Part shown: positions 26,626 to 35,798 of the stretch, in pieces
Layout: each line of letters starts with the position of its first letter
How positions within the stretch are numbered: position 1 is the stretch's first letter
Origin: Paenibacillus sp.
Lineage (GTDB): Bacteria; Bacillota; Bacilli; Paenibacillales; YIM-B00363
Direction: 5' to 3'
Assembly: GCF_031177825.1 (NCBI RefSeq)
Contig: NZ_JAPSKE010000005.1
Coordinates: forward strand, 1-64,000
Length of the DNA stretch: 64,000 nt
Made by a program: the position numbers and the translations under genes
Notes under the pieces: generated by a model
Told to the model about the DNA's origin: nothing
Database searches by the model: none
The model's input: the letters and a program-made list of their open reading frames with translations, nothing else

Positions 26626-29136
26626 TTACCGCCCCGCCAACGCCTCGCGCAGGTAGCGTCCCGTGTGCGAAGCTTCGACCTCGGCGACGGACTCCGGCGT
26701 TCCCGCCGCGACGACTTGTCCGCCCTCGTGCCCGCCTTCGGGGCCGATGTCGACCACCCAGTCGCATTCCCGGATTACGTCGAGGTTATGCTCTACGACG
26801 ATGACCGTATGCCCCGCGTCGACGAGCTTGTTCAGCAGCAGCGTCAGCTGCTTCGTATCGCGCGGATGCAGCCCGGTCGACGGCTCGTCGAGCAAATACA
26901 GCGTATGCCGCTTCGCCTTCCCGCTCAGCTCCTTCGCGAGACGGATGCGCTGCCCCTCCCCGCCGGAGAGCGTGCGCAGCGACTGCCCCCAATGCAGATA
27001 GCCGAGGCCGACTTCGTGCAGCAGCGCGATCTGCGCGTCCATCTTGCCTTGTCCTTCGAGAATCGGCATGCTTTCCTCGACGGTCATATCGAGCAAGCTC
27101 GAGATGTCGACGCCTCGATACTTGACGCGCAGCACCTCCTCCTTGAACCTCCGTCCGCGGCACGCCGGGCAACGCACTTCGAGGCCGGGCAAGAAGAACA
27201 TATCCACCGGCACGACGCCGAGCCCTTGGCAATGCTCGCATCGGCCGCCCGGCGTATTGAACGAGAAATGCTTCGACGTCAGCCCCGCGGCTTTCGCCTC
27301 CGGCAGCGCGGCGAACAGGTTGCGGATGCCGGTGAAGACGTCGGTATACGTCGCTACGTTGGAGCGGCTCATGCGGCCGAGCGGCGACTGGTCGACCGTG
27401 ACGATGCCGTCCACGGCGTCGAAACCGGCGATGCCCGCGCAGCCTTCCCGTCGCTGATCGTCGCGTCCGCCGGCGGCCACGAGGTCGAACAGCAGCGTCG
27501 ACTTGCCGGAGCCGGACACGCCCGTCACCGCGACCAGACAGCCGAGCGGCAGCGAGACGTCGATATGCTTCAAGTTCCGCGCGTAGGCGTCGCGCACCTG
27601 CAGGAAGCGACCGTTGCCGGGGCGCCGGACCCGCGGTCCTGCCGCGGCTTCCGCCTCGCGGAGGAACGCGCCCGTCACCGAATCTCCGCTGCGGATCAAC
27701 TGCTCCAGCGTGCCTTCGCCGACGACGCGGCCGCCGTAGGCGCCCGCGCCCGGCCCCATGTCGATGACATGATCGGCCGCGCGCATCATCTCGACGTCGT
27801 GCTCGATGACGAGCACGGTGTTGCCGAGATCCCGCAGCTGCTGCAGCACGCGGATGAGCCCCGCCGTATCGCGCGGGTGCAGCCCCGCCGTCGGCTCGTC
27901 GAGGATGTACAGCACGCCGGTGAGGCCCGAGCCGAGAACGGAGGCGAGCCGAAGCCGCTGCGCTTCCCCGCCGGACAACGTCACCGATTGGCGATTGAGC
28001 GACAAGTACCCGAGACCGACGTCGACGATACGCTTCGCGCGAAGCGCGAGGTCGTGCAGCATCGACTCCGCCTGCTCCCGCGCGTCCTCGGTCAGCTCGC
28101 CGAGCAGCCGCTCCAGCCACGCTTGCGCGTCCTGCAGCGACCATCCTGAGATGTCCGAGATCGACGCGCCGCCGACCGTCACCTGCCGCACCTCCGCCTT
28201 CAGCTTGGCGCCGCGGCACGCTTCGCACGGCGTCTCGCGGAACAGCGCCGCTTCGCCGGACTCGCCGCCGTTCGCCTTGTACCGCCGCCAGATGCCGGTC
28301 AGGACGCCTTCGAACTTGCCGGCGTTCACCGACTTCGGCGGCTTCGCGCTCGGGAAGTGACGAGCGAACTCCTCGCTTTCCACCCCGTAGTACAGCAAAT
28401 CCCGTTGCACCTCGCCGTACTCCTTCAGCGGCTGATCCGGATCGAACGCGAACCCGTAATGCTTCGCCGCGGCTTCCAGCGTCGCGGAATGGTACTTCGA
28501 CAGCATGTCGAACCAGATCCGCACGCCTCCGTCGCGAGCGCTTTTCTCCGGATCGAAGACGGCCTCCGGATCTAAGCTGACCGTGTGCCCGAGCCCGTCG
28601 CACCCCTCGCACGCGCCTTCCGGCGTATTAAACGAGAAGTGCCGCCGCGTATACCGCTCCATCGACTCCGAGCAAGCGGGGCAGCGCACCGAACCGGCGG
28701 ACCGGCCCCCTTCCTCCTCTTCGCCGACGCCGAGCGATGCGGACGCCTCGTCCGGCCCAGGCGCGAACCGCGTCCCGCACCGGGGACACGGACGTTCCCC
28801 GAGCTTCTCGTAGATGACGCGCAGGTACGTATGAATGTCCGTCGCCGTGCCGACCGTCGACCGCGGATTCCGATTCGTCACATGCTGGCCGACGCTGATC
28901 GACGGCGATAAGCCGACGATGGCGTCGACCTTCGGCTTCGCCACCGTCTCCCCGGTCATCCCCATCGACTCCATGTACTGGCGTTGGCATTCCCGCTGCA
29001 GCGTGTCGAGCGCGAGCGTCGACTTCCCGGAGCCGGACGGGCCCGTGAGGACGACCAGCTTGGATTTCGGAATGTTCAGCGTCACGTTCTTCAGATTGTT
29101 TTCCCGAGCGCCTTGAATATGAATGAAATCTTGCAA
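26626..29136 (-). CDS. Class II UvrA-like ABC ATPase (UvrA2/DrrC type)
   Basis: 836 aa, shorter than canonical UvrA (about 940-950 aa). Two ABC modules: Walker A GPSGSGKST and GVSGSGKST, signatures LSGGEAQRLRLA and LSGGEGQRIRLA, Walker B ILDEPTAGLHPRD and LLDEPSTGLHPRD. Zinc-finger cysteines are CPRCG, CEGCDGLG, CEHCQGLG and CPACRG. The UvrB-binding insertion after the first finger is replaced by a short acidic linker, the mark of class II UvrA proteins, which protect against DNA-intercalating drugs rather than take part in standard repair. TTG start with AAAGGGG 8 nt upstream. A DrrB-like permease remnant lies immediately upstream. Confidence 0.88.
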   Translation of the reverse strand: MQDFIHIQGARENNLKNVTLNIPKSKLVVLTGPSGSGKSTLALDTLQRECQRQYMESMGMTGETVAKPKVDAIVGLSPSISVGQHVTNRNPRSTVGTATDIHTYLRVIYEKLGERPCPRCGTRFAPGPDEASASLGVGEEEEGGRSAGSVRCPACSESMERYTRRHFSFNTPEGACEGCDGLGHTVSLDPEAVFDPEKSARDGGVRIWFDMLSKYHSATLEAAAKHYGFAFDPDQPLKEYGEVQRDLLYYGVESEEFARHFPSAKPPKSVNAGKFEGVLTGIWRRYKANGGESGEAALFRETPCEACRGAKLKAEVRQVTVGGASISDISGWSLQDAQAWLERLLGELTEDAREQAESMLHDLALRAKRIVDVGLGYLSLNRQSVTLSGGEAQRLRLASVLGSGLTGVLYILDEPTAGLHPRDTAGLIRVLQQLRDLGNTVLVIEHDVEMMRAADHVIDMGPGAGAYGGRVVGEGTLEQLIRSGDSVTGAFLREAEAAAGPRVRRPGNGRFLQVRDAYARNLKHIDVSLPLGCLVAVTGVSGSGKSTLLFDLVAAGGRDDQRREGCAGIAGFDAVDGIVTVDQSPLGRMSRSNVATYTDVFTGIRNLFAALPEAKAAGLTSKHFSFNTPGGRCEHCQGLGVVPVDMFFLPGLEVRCPACRGRRFKEEVLRVKYRGVDISSLLDMTVEESMPILEGQGKMDAQIALLHEVGLGYLHWGQSLRTLSGGEGQRIRLAKELSGKAKRHTLYLLDEPSTGLHPRDTKQLTLLLNKLVDAGHTVIVVEHNLDVIRECDWVVDIGPEGGHEGGQVVAAGTPESVAEVEASHTGRYLREALAGR

Positions 29137-29163
29137 GAGCGATGCCCCTTTCGGAAATGGTCA

Positions 29164-29390
29164 TTACGTCGCCTTCCGCCGATACGAGCGGAAGGTCGGC
29201 GGCGCGAACGCGAGCGGCGCGGCGGCCATGACGGCGAGCGCCTTCGCCAGCTCGACGAAGTTCGTCTCCCCGTGCATGAGCCCCCGGGCGGCGGTCGACG
29301 TCAGCCTGATCGGGTTGTACGCGACGATCGGCCCGAGCCAATTCGGCATCGTGGACGTATCCACGAAGACGTTGCTGGTGAAAAGAAGCG
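29164..29390 (-). pseudogene. C-terminal remnant of a DrrB-like ABC-2 permease
   Basis: Read without a start codon, the frame gives CPLLFTSNVFVDTSTMPNWL then NPIRLTSTAARGLMHG. This is the conserved C-terminal block of daunorubicin-resistance-type ABC-2 permeases. About 75 of roughly 250 codons remain. The remnant ends 27 bp before the UvrA-like gene on the same strand, so an intact drrB-uvrA2 operon probably once existed. Confidence 0.72.
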
Positions 29391-29505
29391 GACAGGTATC
29401 ATGATTTCCTCCTTCGTCTCCAGGATAAAACCATCGTACAACATGAATGCAAGCCTAAGGGTTGGGTCGAACGAGTGCCATCCCCTCGCCGTTCGTCGAC
29501 CTTCG

Positions 29506-29528
29506 ACCTTCCACTGGGGCTTTAAGGT
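29506..29528 (+). promoter_or_regulatory. Possible MerR-type dyad operator
   Basis: ACCTT (29506-29510) and AAGGT (29524-29528) are separated by 13 bp, resembling the dyads in long-spacer MerR promoters. A TCGACC just upstream could act as a -35. The span is 2 bp longer than the CueR-type dyad, so the call is tentative. Confidence 0.35.
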
Positions 29529-29657
29529 TTCACTTGAATGTTGAGTCGAACGCTTTACAAGCGGAGCGAAGATTGGTTTAATCGGGTACGACGAGAACGG
29601 AGCGGCATACGGAAAAACACATGCGGGGAGAAGAGACATGCGGAAGGGGGACGTTCT

Positions 29658-30386
29658 ATGGCATACCGGCCGATCGACATCGCCAGACGGATCGGGGTCA
29701 GCGCCAGCGCGCTGCGCCATTACGAGGATTGGGGGATTGTGCCGCCCGTGGAGCGGGGAGCGAACGGGTATCGGATGTATACGGAGGTGCATCTCGCTTA
29801 TTTCGAATGCGTCCGCGCGATGAGCGCCGGCTTCGGCCTGCCGCTGACTTCCGACGCGCTGAAGCGCGTCCTGCGAGGGGATCTCGACGGCGCCCTGTGG
29901 ATCGTCAACGAAGCGTTAAGCGAGCTGCAGCAGGAGAAGCGAATGGCGGAGCAGACGATTCGCGCGCTCGAGGCGATCGAACCGCCCGAGCTCGCATCGA
30001 AGGGGAAGCGGAAGTGGATGACGATCGGCGAAGTGTCGAAGCTGACCGCCCAGCCGGCGTCCGCCATTCGTCACTGGGAGAAGATGGGCCTCATCGACCC
30101 GCCGCGACACGAAGAGAACGGGTACCGGCTCTACGGCCCGGCGGAGGTGCGGCACATCCGGATTATCGGGACGCTGCGGACGTCCGTCTGGTCGCTCGAG
30201 ACGATCAAGCGCGTCGTCCGCGAGCTCGACCGCAACGACTTGGAGCAGGCGCGCCGCGTGGCCCGGGATGCGCTTCGGGCTTTGCACGATGCGCTTCGGA
30301 GGCGCATGCGGGGCATCCGGCATCTGGACTTGCTCGTCGAGCTGGCCGAGGGCGGGCCCGCCGCGCCGCGCTCGCCTACCTGTTAA
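29658..30386 (+). CDS. Two-headed MerR-family regulator
   Basis: 242 aa with two MerR winged-helix domains in one chain. The first is at about 4-75 (IDIARRIGVSASALRHYEDWGI, NGYRMYTEVHL), the second at about 119-190 (WMTIGEVSKLTAQPASAIRHWEKMGL, NGYRLYGPAEVRHIRII), joined by a coiled helix. A Lys/Arg-rich C-terminus follows. No Cys-rich metal site or drug-binding domain is visible. The ATG at 29658 follows GAAGGGGG. It is divergent from the UvrA-like/DrrB region and may control it. The 3' end overlaps the convergent AraM gene by 11 bp. Confidence 0.88.
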   Translation: MAYRPIDIARRIGVSASALRHYEDWGIVPPVERGANGYRMYTEVHLAYFECVRAMSAGFGLPLTSDALKRVLRGDLDGALWIVNEALSELQQEKRMAEQTIRALEAIEPPELASKGKRKWMTIGEVSKLTAQPASAIRHWEKMGLIDPPRHEENGYRLYGPAEVRHIRIIGTLRTSVWSLETIKRVVRELDRNDLEQARRVARDALRALHDALRRRMRGIRHLDLLVELAEGGPAAPRSPTC

Positions 30387-31545
30387 GCTGCGACAGCTCG
30401 TTGTACCGTCTTAGCAGGGTAGCGCGGTTCGGCCGAACGCGATGCGCGCGATCGAGGCTCTCCCGGACGAGCGCCGGTTCGACGCCGAGCTCCTCCGGCG
30501 TCGCGGGGCCGCCCGCTTCGGACAGCAGCGCCCGCAGCGCGGCCGGCTCGGGCACCGCCTGCAGCATGGCGCGCAGGTCCGGGACGCCCTCGAACGCGGC
30601 CGCGCCCTCCTCCGCGATGCGGCGGTACCGCTCGGACACGAGCGCGCAGGCGACGCCGACCTTGGCGCCGTGCAGCAGCTGCCTCCGCTGCCCGCGAATG
30701 TATTCCATCTCCCAGTAGTGGGAGACGTGATGCTCCGCGCCGGACGCCGGATGCGACTGGCCGAAAATGAGCATCGCGAGCCCGGACTCGATGAGCGCCT
30801 CCATGAGCGCGACGACCGCCGCCGGCTCGCCGCGTCCGATCGCGGCGGCCTGAGCGACGCATCGGGCAAGGGCGCGCTCGGTGATCGCGGCGGCGAGCGG
30901 CGAATACGGCTCGTCTGCGGTCGCCGCGCCGAACCGCCAATCGAACAGCGACGTATACTTGCCGAGCATGTCGCCGAAGCCGGCCGCGATCAACGCGCGG
31001 GGCGCCGCCGTCGCTAGATCGACGTCGGCGAAGATGGCGGCGGGGCCGACGGCCGGAATCGTAATTTTATCGCCGCGCACGATCAAGGGGGCTCCGACGG
31101 AAGTGAAGCCGTCGACGGAGGGCGCCGTCGGCACGGAGACGAACGGCCGGCCGCACGTGAACGCGGCGTACCTCGCGATGTCGTGCAGCGTTCCCGCGCC
31201 GACGACGACGAGCGCCTCGGCGCCCGTGCGCTGCGCGTCGAGCAGCACCTGCACGACGGACGCTTCGTCCGCGGCGACGTCGCCGAGCGCGTTCGGCAAT
31301 ACGATCGTCGGCGCCGCCGACGCCCCGCGCGTGGTCAAGCCGTCGACCAATCGCTTCCCCGCCGCTTCGTACGTGTTCGCATCGGCGACGACTTGAATGC
31401 GTGCGTATCCGGACGCCGTCAACCAGTCGGCCGCCGCGTCGACGGCGCCGGGCGCCAGCACGATCGGTTCGGGGAAAGCCACCCCCTCGATCGACTCGCC
31501 CATCTCCTCCGCCATCCCCCGAATACGTTCCATGATTTCCTTCAC
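30376..31545 (-). CDS. AraM-type sn-glycerol-1-phosphate dehydrogenase
   Basis: 389 aa of the iron/nickel-dependent polyol dehydrogenase superfamily, closest to Bacillus AraM/EgsA, which reduces dihydroxyacetone phosphate to sn-glycerol 1-phosphate. Motifs: VVVGAGTLHDIARYAA (nucleotide), SVPTAPSVDGFTSVGAP, GFGDMLGKYTSLFDW and HPASGAEHHVSHYWEM (metal Asp/His). GTG 31545 is used (GGGGG 7 nt upstream); ATG 31533 is an alternative. No arabinose genes are beside it, unlike araM in B. subtilis. Confidence 0.88.
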   Translation of the reverse strand: MKEIMERIRGMAEEMGESIEGVAFPEPIVLAPGAVDAAADWLTASGYARIQVVADANTYEAAGKRLVDGLTTRGASAAPTIVLPNALGDVAADEASVVQVLLDAQRTGAEALVVVGAGTLHDIARYAAFTCGRPFVSVPTAPSVDGFTSVGAPLIVRGDKITIPAVGPAAIFADVDLATAAPRALIAAGFGDMLGKYTSLFDWRFGAATADEPYSPLAAAITERALARCVAQAAAIGRGEPAAVVALMEALIESGLAMLIFGQSHPASGAEHHVSHYWEMEYIRGQRRQLLHGAKVGVACALVSERYRRIAEEGAAAFEGVPDLRAMLQAVPEPAALRALLSEAGGPATPEELGVEPALVRESLDRAHRVRPNRATLLRRYNELSQLNR

Positions 31546-31613
31546 GATCGGACCCCCGCTTCCGCGAAACTGTTTTCTTGCATACTACCATATTTGTCGC
31601 CGAATCGGCGGCC

Positions 31614-31967
31614 CTATTTCGTTTCCTCGAACAAGCCTGCCCACGACGGCTCCCTAAGGAGCGTATGGAGCCGGAAGGCGGTCGGCCAAGCGACCAGCCA
31701 GTCGTTCATGCTTCCCGAGCCGCGCGCGGCGTCCGTCGCGAAGTTCCATCGGCATTGGAAATACGCCTCGTTCTGCGACCCGGCCGGCCGCGTCATGCCG
31801 TGGACGACCAGACTCCCGTCGGAGACGCCGAGCGTCGCGTTGTTCCAAGCGACGACGGCTCGCGCGCGCCACCGGTCGTCACCGGTATGTCGCGTCAGAC
31901 GCAGCCAGTCGCCGGCGATCAGCGCTCCCCGAAGGCAGGCTATTATTTGGCGAGCTGGTGCTTCCAT
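31614..31967 (-). pseudogene. Unassigned C-terminal gene remnant (glycoside-hydrolase-like?)
   Basis: About 117 codons with real-protein composition: ARAVVAWNNATLGVSDG, HGMTRPAGSQNEAYFQCRW and MNDWLVAWPTAFRLHTLL. It lacks a proper start region and is far shorter than an enzyme with such a tail would be. Upstream the frame runs into the shadow of the DUF2500 gene, so the 5' part appears deleted. The tail resembles ends of carbohydrate-active proteins, but I cannot name the family. Confidence 0.5.
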
Positions 31968-32014
31968 TAACGGGTATCGCTCTCGCCGGACAGCGACTTC
32001 GCCCGGCGCGTCGT

Positions 32015-32443
32015 TCAAATAGGCCGCGCCGCCCCCCGCTCGAAGGCGACGATCCAATCGCCCTGCACGGCGGCGTAGCCTTCGTCGCCTTCCACGACGA
32101 GCCCGTACAACCCTTTCACGTCCAAATACTCCCGACGTTCGCCGTTCTCGAACTCCAACGTGATGAAGTAATGCGTGCGGGAGGAGCGCGAGGTATGCAC
32201 GTGGTCCCCCGCGCCATGCGGTTGATGATGCGTATGGGTGCGGACGTCCATCCGCTTGGCGACCACCCGCGCGTAGACGCTCTCCTTCGGAGCGCTTGCA
32301 TTTTTCATATATCGCGCTCCGTTGAACACGATGCCCCCGATCACGACTACGAAGCCGATCCCGATAATAATGGGGACGAGCGTAAACATAAAGTCGAAGC
32401 CCCCGCCGAACGGGGATCCGCCGAAACCACCCGGCATAACCAT
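32015..32443 (-). CDS. DUF2500 membrane protein
   Basis: 142 aa. Gly-rich start, one membrane helix (FTLVPIIIGIGFVVVIGGIVF), then a small beta domain (VYARVVAKRMDV, HYFITLEFENGERREYLDVKG, DEGYAAVQGDWIVAFER) that matches DUF2500. A His-rich loop (THTHHQPHG) interrupts it. Function unknown in the family. ATG 32443 or 32437 (GAGGTG upstream favours the latter). Confidence 0.82.
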   Translation of the reverse strand: MVMPGGFGGSPFGGGFDFMFTLVPIIIGIGFVVVIGGIVFNGARYMKNASAPKESVYARVVAKRMDVRTHTHHQPHGAGDHVHTSRSSRTHYFITLEFENGERREYLDVKGLYGLVVEGDEGYAAVQGDWIVAFERGAARPI

Positions 32444-32576
32444 TCACCTCGGTTCGAATTGTGTCTCCTTATTTACGTCGGCATGCCGGAAATGTTTCGG
32501 ACGGAGGGCGAACTCGTTCGGCGGCCGCCTCGGTTGCATGACGCTCCCGCCGGCACGATGACCCGCGGGAAGCGAA

Positions 32577-33378
32577 CTAGTAGCGGTACGCTTCCATCTC
32601 GTAAACGTCGCGTACGAACAGCAGCCTGGCTTTAGCATCGACATGTTCGACGACGCCGCCGGCCGACCCGGCCGACGTCCACGTCGCTCCGCGGTCGAAC
32701 GATAAGAACAGCTCCGCCTCGCGCGAAGCTTCTCCAAGCCGCCGGCCGATCGCGGCGAGCGTGTCGGGCGCGTCCGGGTCGATCGCGATCCGATCCGCAA
32801 GGAACGGCAGCTTCCGTTCCGTCCAGACGGTCGCGTCCGCGCCGGCCGTCGCCAGATAAGGAGCGCCGTCTTTGACGCGTCCTCCGATCAGCACGGAGCC
32901 CGATGCGTCCGCGCCTGCGCCGTAGAATTAACGCCGCCTGCGGACGAGAAATCTTAACGGTTCGCTCCTTCGCGTTCCATTCCACCTTGGCGCCGACCGC
33001 CTCCGCGATGACGCGGACGGAGACGAGCGTCCTCCCCTTCGACAGAAGGGGCGCTACGTCCGGCTCCAGCTTTCGCCCGTCGACCCACAACCCGATTGCG
33101 CGCCCTTGCGTCGCCGGAACAAGTCCGGCGTCCGTATCGATCAGCACCGCTCGCTTTTCGCGATCCCAATGAACCTTCGCTTCCAGCGCTTCCGCTACCC
33201 AACGCAGCGGCACCATGACGCGCCCGTCTTTCATCGCTGGCGGCACATCCGTTCGCACGGCCAGCCCGTTCACTTCTAGAGTTATGGAGCTTGCTGCGGC
33301 GTATGTACTTCCCGGAAACAACGTAACGACCATCCCCAAACCGAGGAGCCATGCCATCCACCGACGCGGCGTTTTCAC
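32577..33378 (-). pseudogene. Frameshifted secreted protein with copper-amine-oxidase-like stalk domains
   Basis: The first frame (from 33378) gives a signal peptide (WLLGLGMVVTLFPGSTYAA) and two stalk-domain repeats (DGRVMVPLRWVAEALEAKV and GRTLVSVRVIAEAVGAKVEW). Near 32927 the frame is lost. The continuation, YGAGADASGSVLIGG and then LFLSFDRGATWTSAG (a BNR-like repeat), is in another frame, in which a TAA lies just upstream of the junction. One base gained or two lost would explain it; a sequencing error is possible. These stalk domains are common in Paenibacillus cell-surface proteins. Confidence 0.75.
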
Positions 33379-33543
33379 CCCGTAACACCTCCTGTCTTTT
33401 AGACTCTAAAAAAGTAAATTTGTTGCAGGAGCGCTACATGGACTCCTTCTTTTTCTTGCGGCGTCAGGTTAGAAAGGGCCGATGGGCGTAACTTGGACCG
33501 CCTCCCTAAGCAGGGGCCGGCCCTCGGACGGAAGTTCGACGAC

Positions 33544-33589
33544 AAAGAAGCCTGCTCCGCGTTTCCTCGGAACAGGCTCTTCCTTTTTC
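33544..33589. terminator. Bidirectional terminator after the GH42 gene
   Basis: Stem GCCTGCTCCG (33550-33559) with CGGAACAGGC (33568-33577), one mismatch. The plus strand is followed by TCTTCCTTTTT, the minus strand by TTCTTTG. It lies just past the GH42 stop codon. Confidence 0.75.
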
Positions 33590-33593
33590 TAGA

Positions 33594-35663
33594 TTATAGG
33601 TTGAAAATGGCGACGCCGTACGGTTCGAGCTCGAACGCGCCCGCCGCCTCCGTCCTGCGATCCGACAGCAGCTCTCGCACCTCGCGCTTCGTCCGAACCG
33701 CGGCCGGCGTCGAGCCGTAGTTCAACAGGAACGCGACGCGTCCGCCGTCGTCCTCGCGGATCCCGGCCTCCACCTTCTCCGGCAGCTCCTCGAACCAATC
33801 GAGCAGCGGACTCTGCAGCCCCAGCTCGGCGAGCAACGCTTGCGCGACGCTCTCTTCGAAGGCGGAGCCGTAATAATAAGCGGCGCCCGCTCCGACGGGA
33901 CGACGAGTCAGCGCAGGCTTGCCCTCGAAATAATCCGAGGCGTACCGCGCGAGCACCTCCGCGTCGTCGGCGACGATCCGCAGCACGTCGACGAACTTCG
34001 GCGCATCGGCGTCCGGCGCCCCTTGCAGCCGCTCGGCCGTCCATCGCACCTTCGGCGCGTCGCCTTCGAGCACGTAGGTGAAATCCTCCACCTCGACCCC
34101 GCATAACGAGGCGACCGGGCCCGGGAACGGCTGCATTCTCATTTGACCGTTCTCGTCCTTTACTCCCGTTCGGCAGCCGAACACGACGATCCCGCCCCGC
34201 TCCGCGAATTCCGTCAGTCTACGCGCCGTATCCTCCGACAGGATCGCGGCATGCGGATAAACGACGACGCGATACTTGGCGAGCGTCTCCGCCGACGCAT
34301 GCTCCACGTTGATATAGTCGACGGGAATGTGAGCGTATTGCAGCGTCTTGATCCAAGACGATACGCTGTACCCGGTTAACGGTCCGTACCAGCGGTCGAG
34401 CTCGCCGTCCCACTCGTTGTCGTAGCTGCCTAGAACGGCGACGTCCGCCCGATACGATTTGCCCGCGATGGCGGCGCCCGCGCGCTGCAGCTCCTCTCCG
34501 ATCCGACCGGCCTCCTCCGCCCGGCGGTTCGGCCGGTTATGGGTGTCGTTGATGCCGTGCCAATACATCTCCGTGCCGAACGCCGCCGTCCGCCAGCGGA
34601 AATACAGCACCATGTCGGCGCCATGCAGGATCGATTGGTACGTCCATAGCCTCATCTGTCCGGGCTTCGGCGCCGGCATCTCCATTCGGTTCACCCAGCC
34701 GCCCGCCCCCGACTGCTGCTCCATCACGCAAAATTGCGGCGACACGGACCTCGCCTTGCTCAAGTTCCAGCTCCACTTCCGGTCGCGCAGCGGACGATCG
34801 CCCCCGTCGGGGTAGATCGAGCCGAACTGCGGGTAAGAATCGTAGGAGAAATAGTCGAGCAGTTCGTCCGTCAGCCGGTGGCTGTTCAAGTGGCCGAACA
34901 AGCCGTTCGTCGTCACCTCATGCCGCGGCGCCAGCTCTCGGATGATGTCCGCCTGCAGCTTGGCGTAGGAGATCGCGCTGTCGGAGATGAACCGCTTCTC
35001 GTCGAGCGCCTGATGCGGATTCGGGGAATCGGAGACGCTCGGCCGGGTCAAGTACACTTGCTCCCAGGACGAGTAGGTTTGGTTCCAGAACACCGCGCCC
35101 CACGCCTCGTTCAACCGATCCAACGTGCCGTACTTCCCGATCAGCCAAGCGCGGAACGCGCGGTGATCGCTCTCCGAATAAAACGCGTTCGTCTCGCAGT
35201 TCAGCTCGTTGTCGATCTGCCACGCGACGACCGCCGGATGGTCCTTATACCGGGCTACCATCCGCCGCACGATCCGCTCGCTGAACGAACGGTATACGTG
35301 GCTGTTATAGTTGTAGTGTCTCCGCTGGCCGTGCCGGTACGGCACGCCCGACTGCGTCGCGTTCAACACTTCGGGATAGCGTTCGGTCAACCAGGCGGGC
35401 GGCGTCGCCGTCGGCGTTCCTAGAATCGCCTTCAGCCCGTATCGGTGCGCGAGGTCGAGCGCCTCGTCGAACAAGCCGAATCGGAACACCCCCTCTTCCG
35501 GCTCCAAGACCGACCAAGCGAATTCGGCCATCCGGACGACGCCGAAGCCGAGCTCGCGCATCCGTCGGAAATCGTCCTCCCACATCTCCCGGGGCCACTG
35601 CTCCGGATAATAGCAAACTCCAAGCCATACGCGATCTCTGGATACGGATTTCGGCATCCGCAT
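33594..35663 (-). CDS. GH42 beta-galactosidase
   Basis: 689 aa, typical of GH42. TIM barrel (about 1-400): GVCYYPEQWP and FGVVRMAEFAWSVLEP at the N-terminus, acid/base Glu in WQIDNELN, nucleophile Glu in FCVMEQQSGAGGW, then YQSILHGADMVLYFRWR. A trimerisation domain (about 410-620) and a beta domain follow. No signal peptide, so it hydrolyses imported beta-galactosides in the cytoplasm. It is divergent from an AraC regulator, and direct repeats in the shared promoter region suggest control by it. ATG 35663 (GAGG upstream); ATG 35657 is possible. Confidence 0.95.
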   Translation of the reverse strand: MRMPKSVSRDRVWLGVCYYPEQWPREMWEDDFRRMRELGFGVVRMAEFAWSVLEPEEGVFRFGLFDEALDLAHRYGLKAILGTPTATPPAWLTERYPEVLNATQSGVPYRHGQRRHYNYNSHVYRSFSERIVRRMVARYKDHPAVVAWQIDNELNCETNAFYSESDHRAFRAWLIGKYGTLDRLNEAWGAVFWNQTYSSWEQVYLTRPSVSDSPNPHQALDEKRFISDSAISYAKLQADIIRELAPRHEVTTNGLFGHLNSHRLTDELLDYFSYDSYPQFGSIYPDGGDRPLRDRKWSWNLSKARSVSPQFCVMEQQSGAGGWVNRMEMPAPKPGQMRLWTYQSILHGADMVLYFRWRTAAFGTEMYWHGINDTHNRPNRRAEEAGRIGEELQRAGAAIAGKSYRADVAVLGSYDNEWDGELDRWYGPLTGYSVSSWIKTLQYAHIPVDYINVEHASAETLAKYRVVVYPHAAILSEDTARRLTEFAERGGIVVFGCRTGVKDENGQMRMQPFPGPVASLCGVEVEDFTYVLEGDAPKVRWTAERLQGAPDADAPKFVDVLRIVADDAEVLARYASDYFEGKPALTRRPVGAGAAYYYGSAFEESVAQALLAELGLQSPLLDWFEELPEKVEAGIREDDGGRVAFLLNYGSTPAAVRTKREVRELLSDRRTEAAGAFELEPYGVAIFNL

Positions 35664-35685
35664 GCACCTCGTCCTCTGATATAAT

Positions 35686-35783
35686 GATATTGCTGATTCA
35701 ACCTCGATGTAGTGCCATCATAATACGGAATAACGGAGAAATAAATCGCAGGGTTTTGCTTCGATAACACGATATTGCGATTC
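35686..35783. promoter_or_regulatory. Direct repeats in the GH42/AraC intergenic region
   Basis: GATATTGCTGATTC (35686-35699) and GATATTGCGATTC (35771-35783) are near-identical same-orientation repeats, one close to each divergent gene. This layout suits an AraC-type activator binding at both promoters. The minus-strand GH42 promoter has only a weak -35, as expected for activation. Confidence 0.5.
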
Positions 35784-35798
35784 GATTGGAGATAGGCG

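Noticed and set aside
29301..29792. 163-codon minus-strand frame covering the DrrB-like remnant
   Set aside because: It reads a different frame from the recognisable permease remnant and contains no conserved motif.
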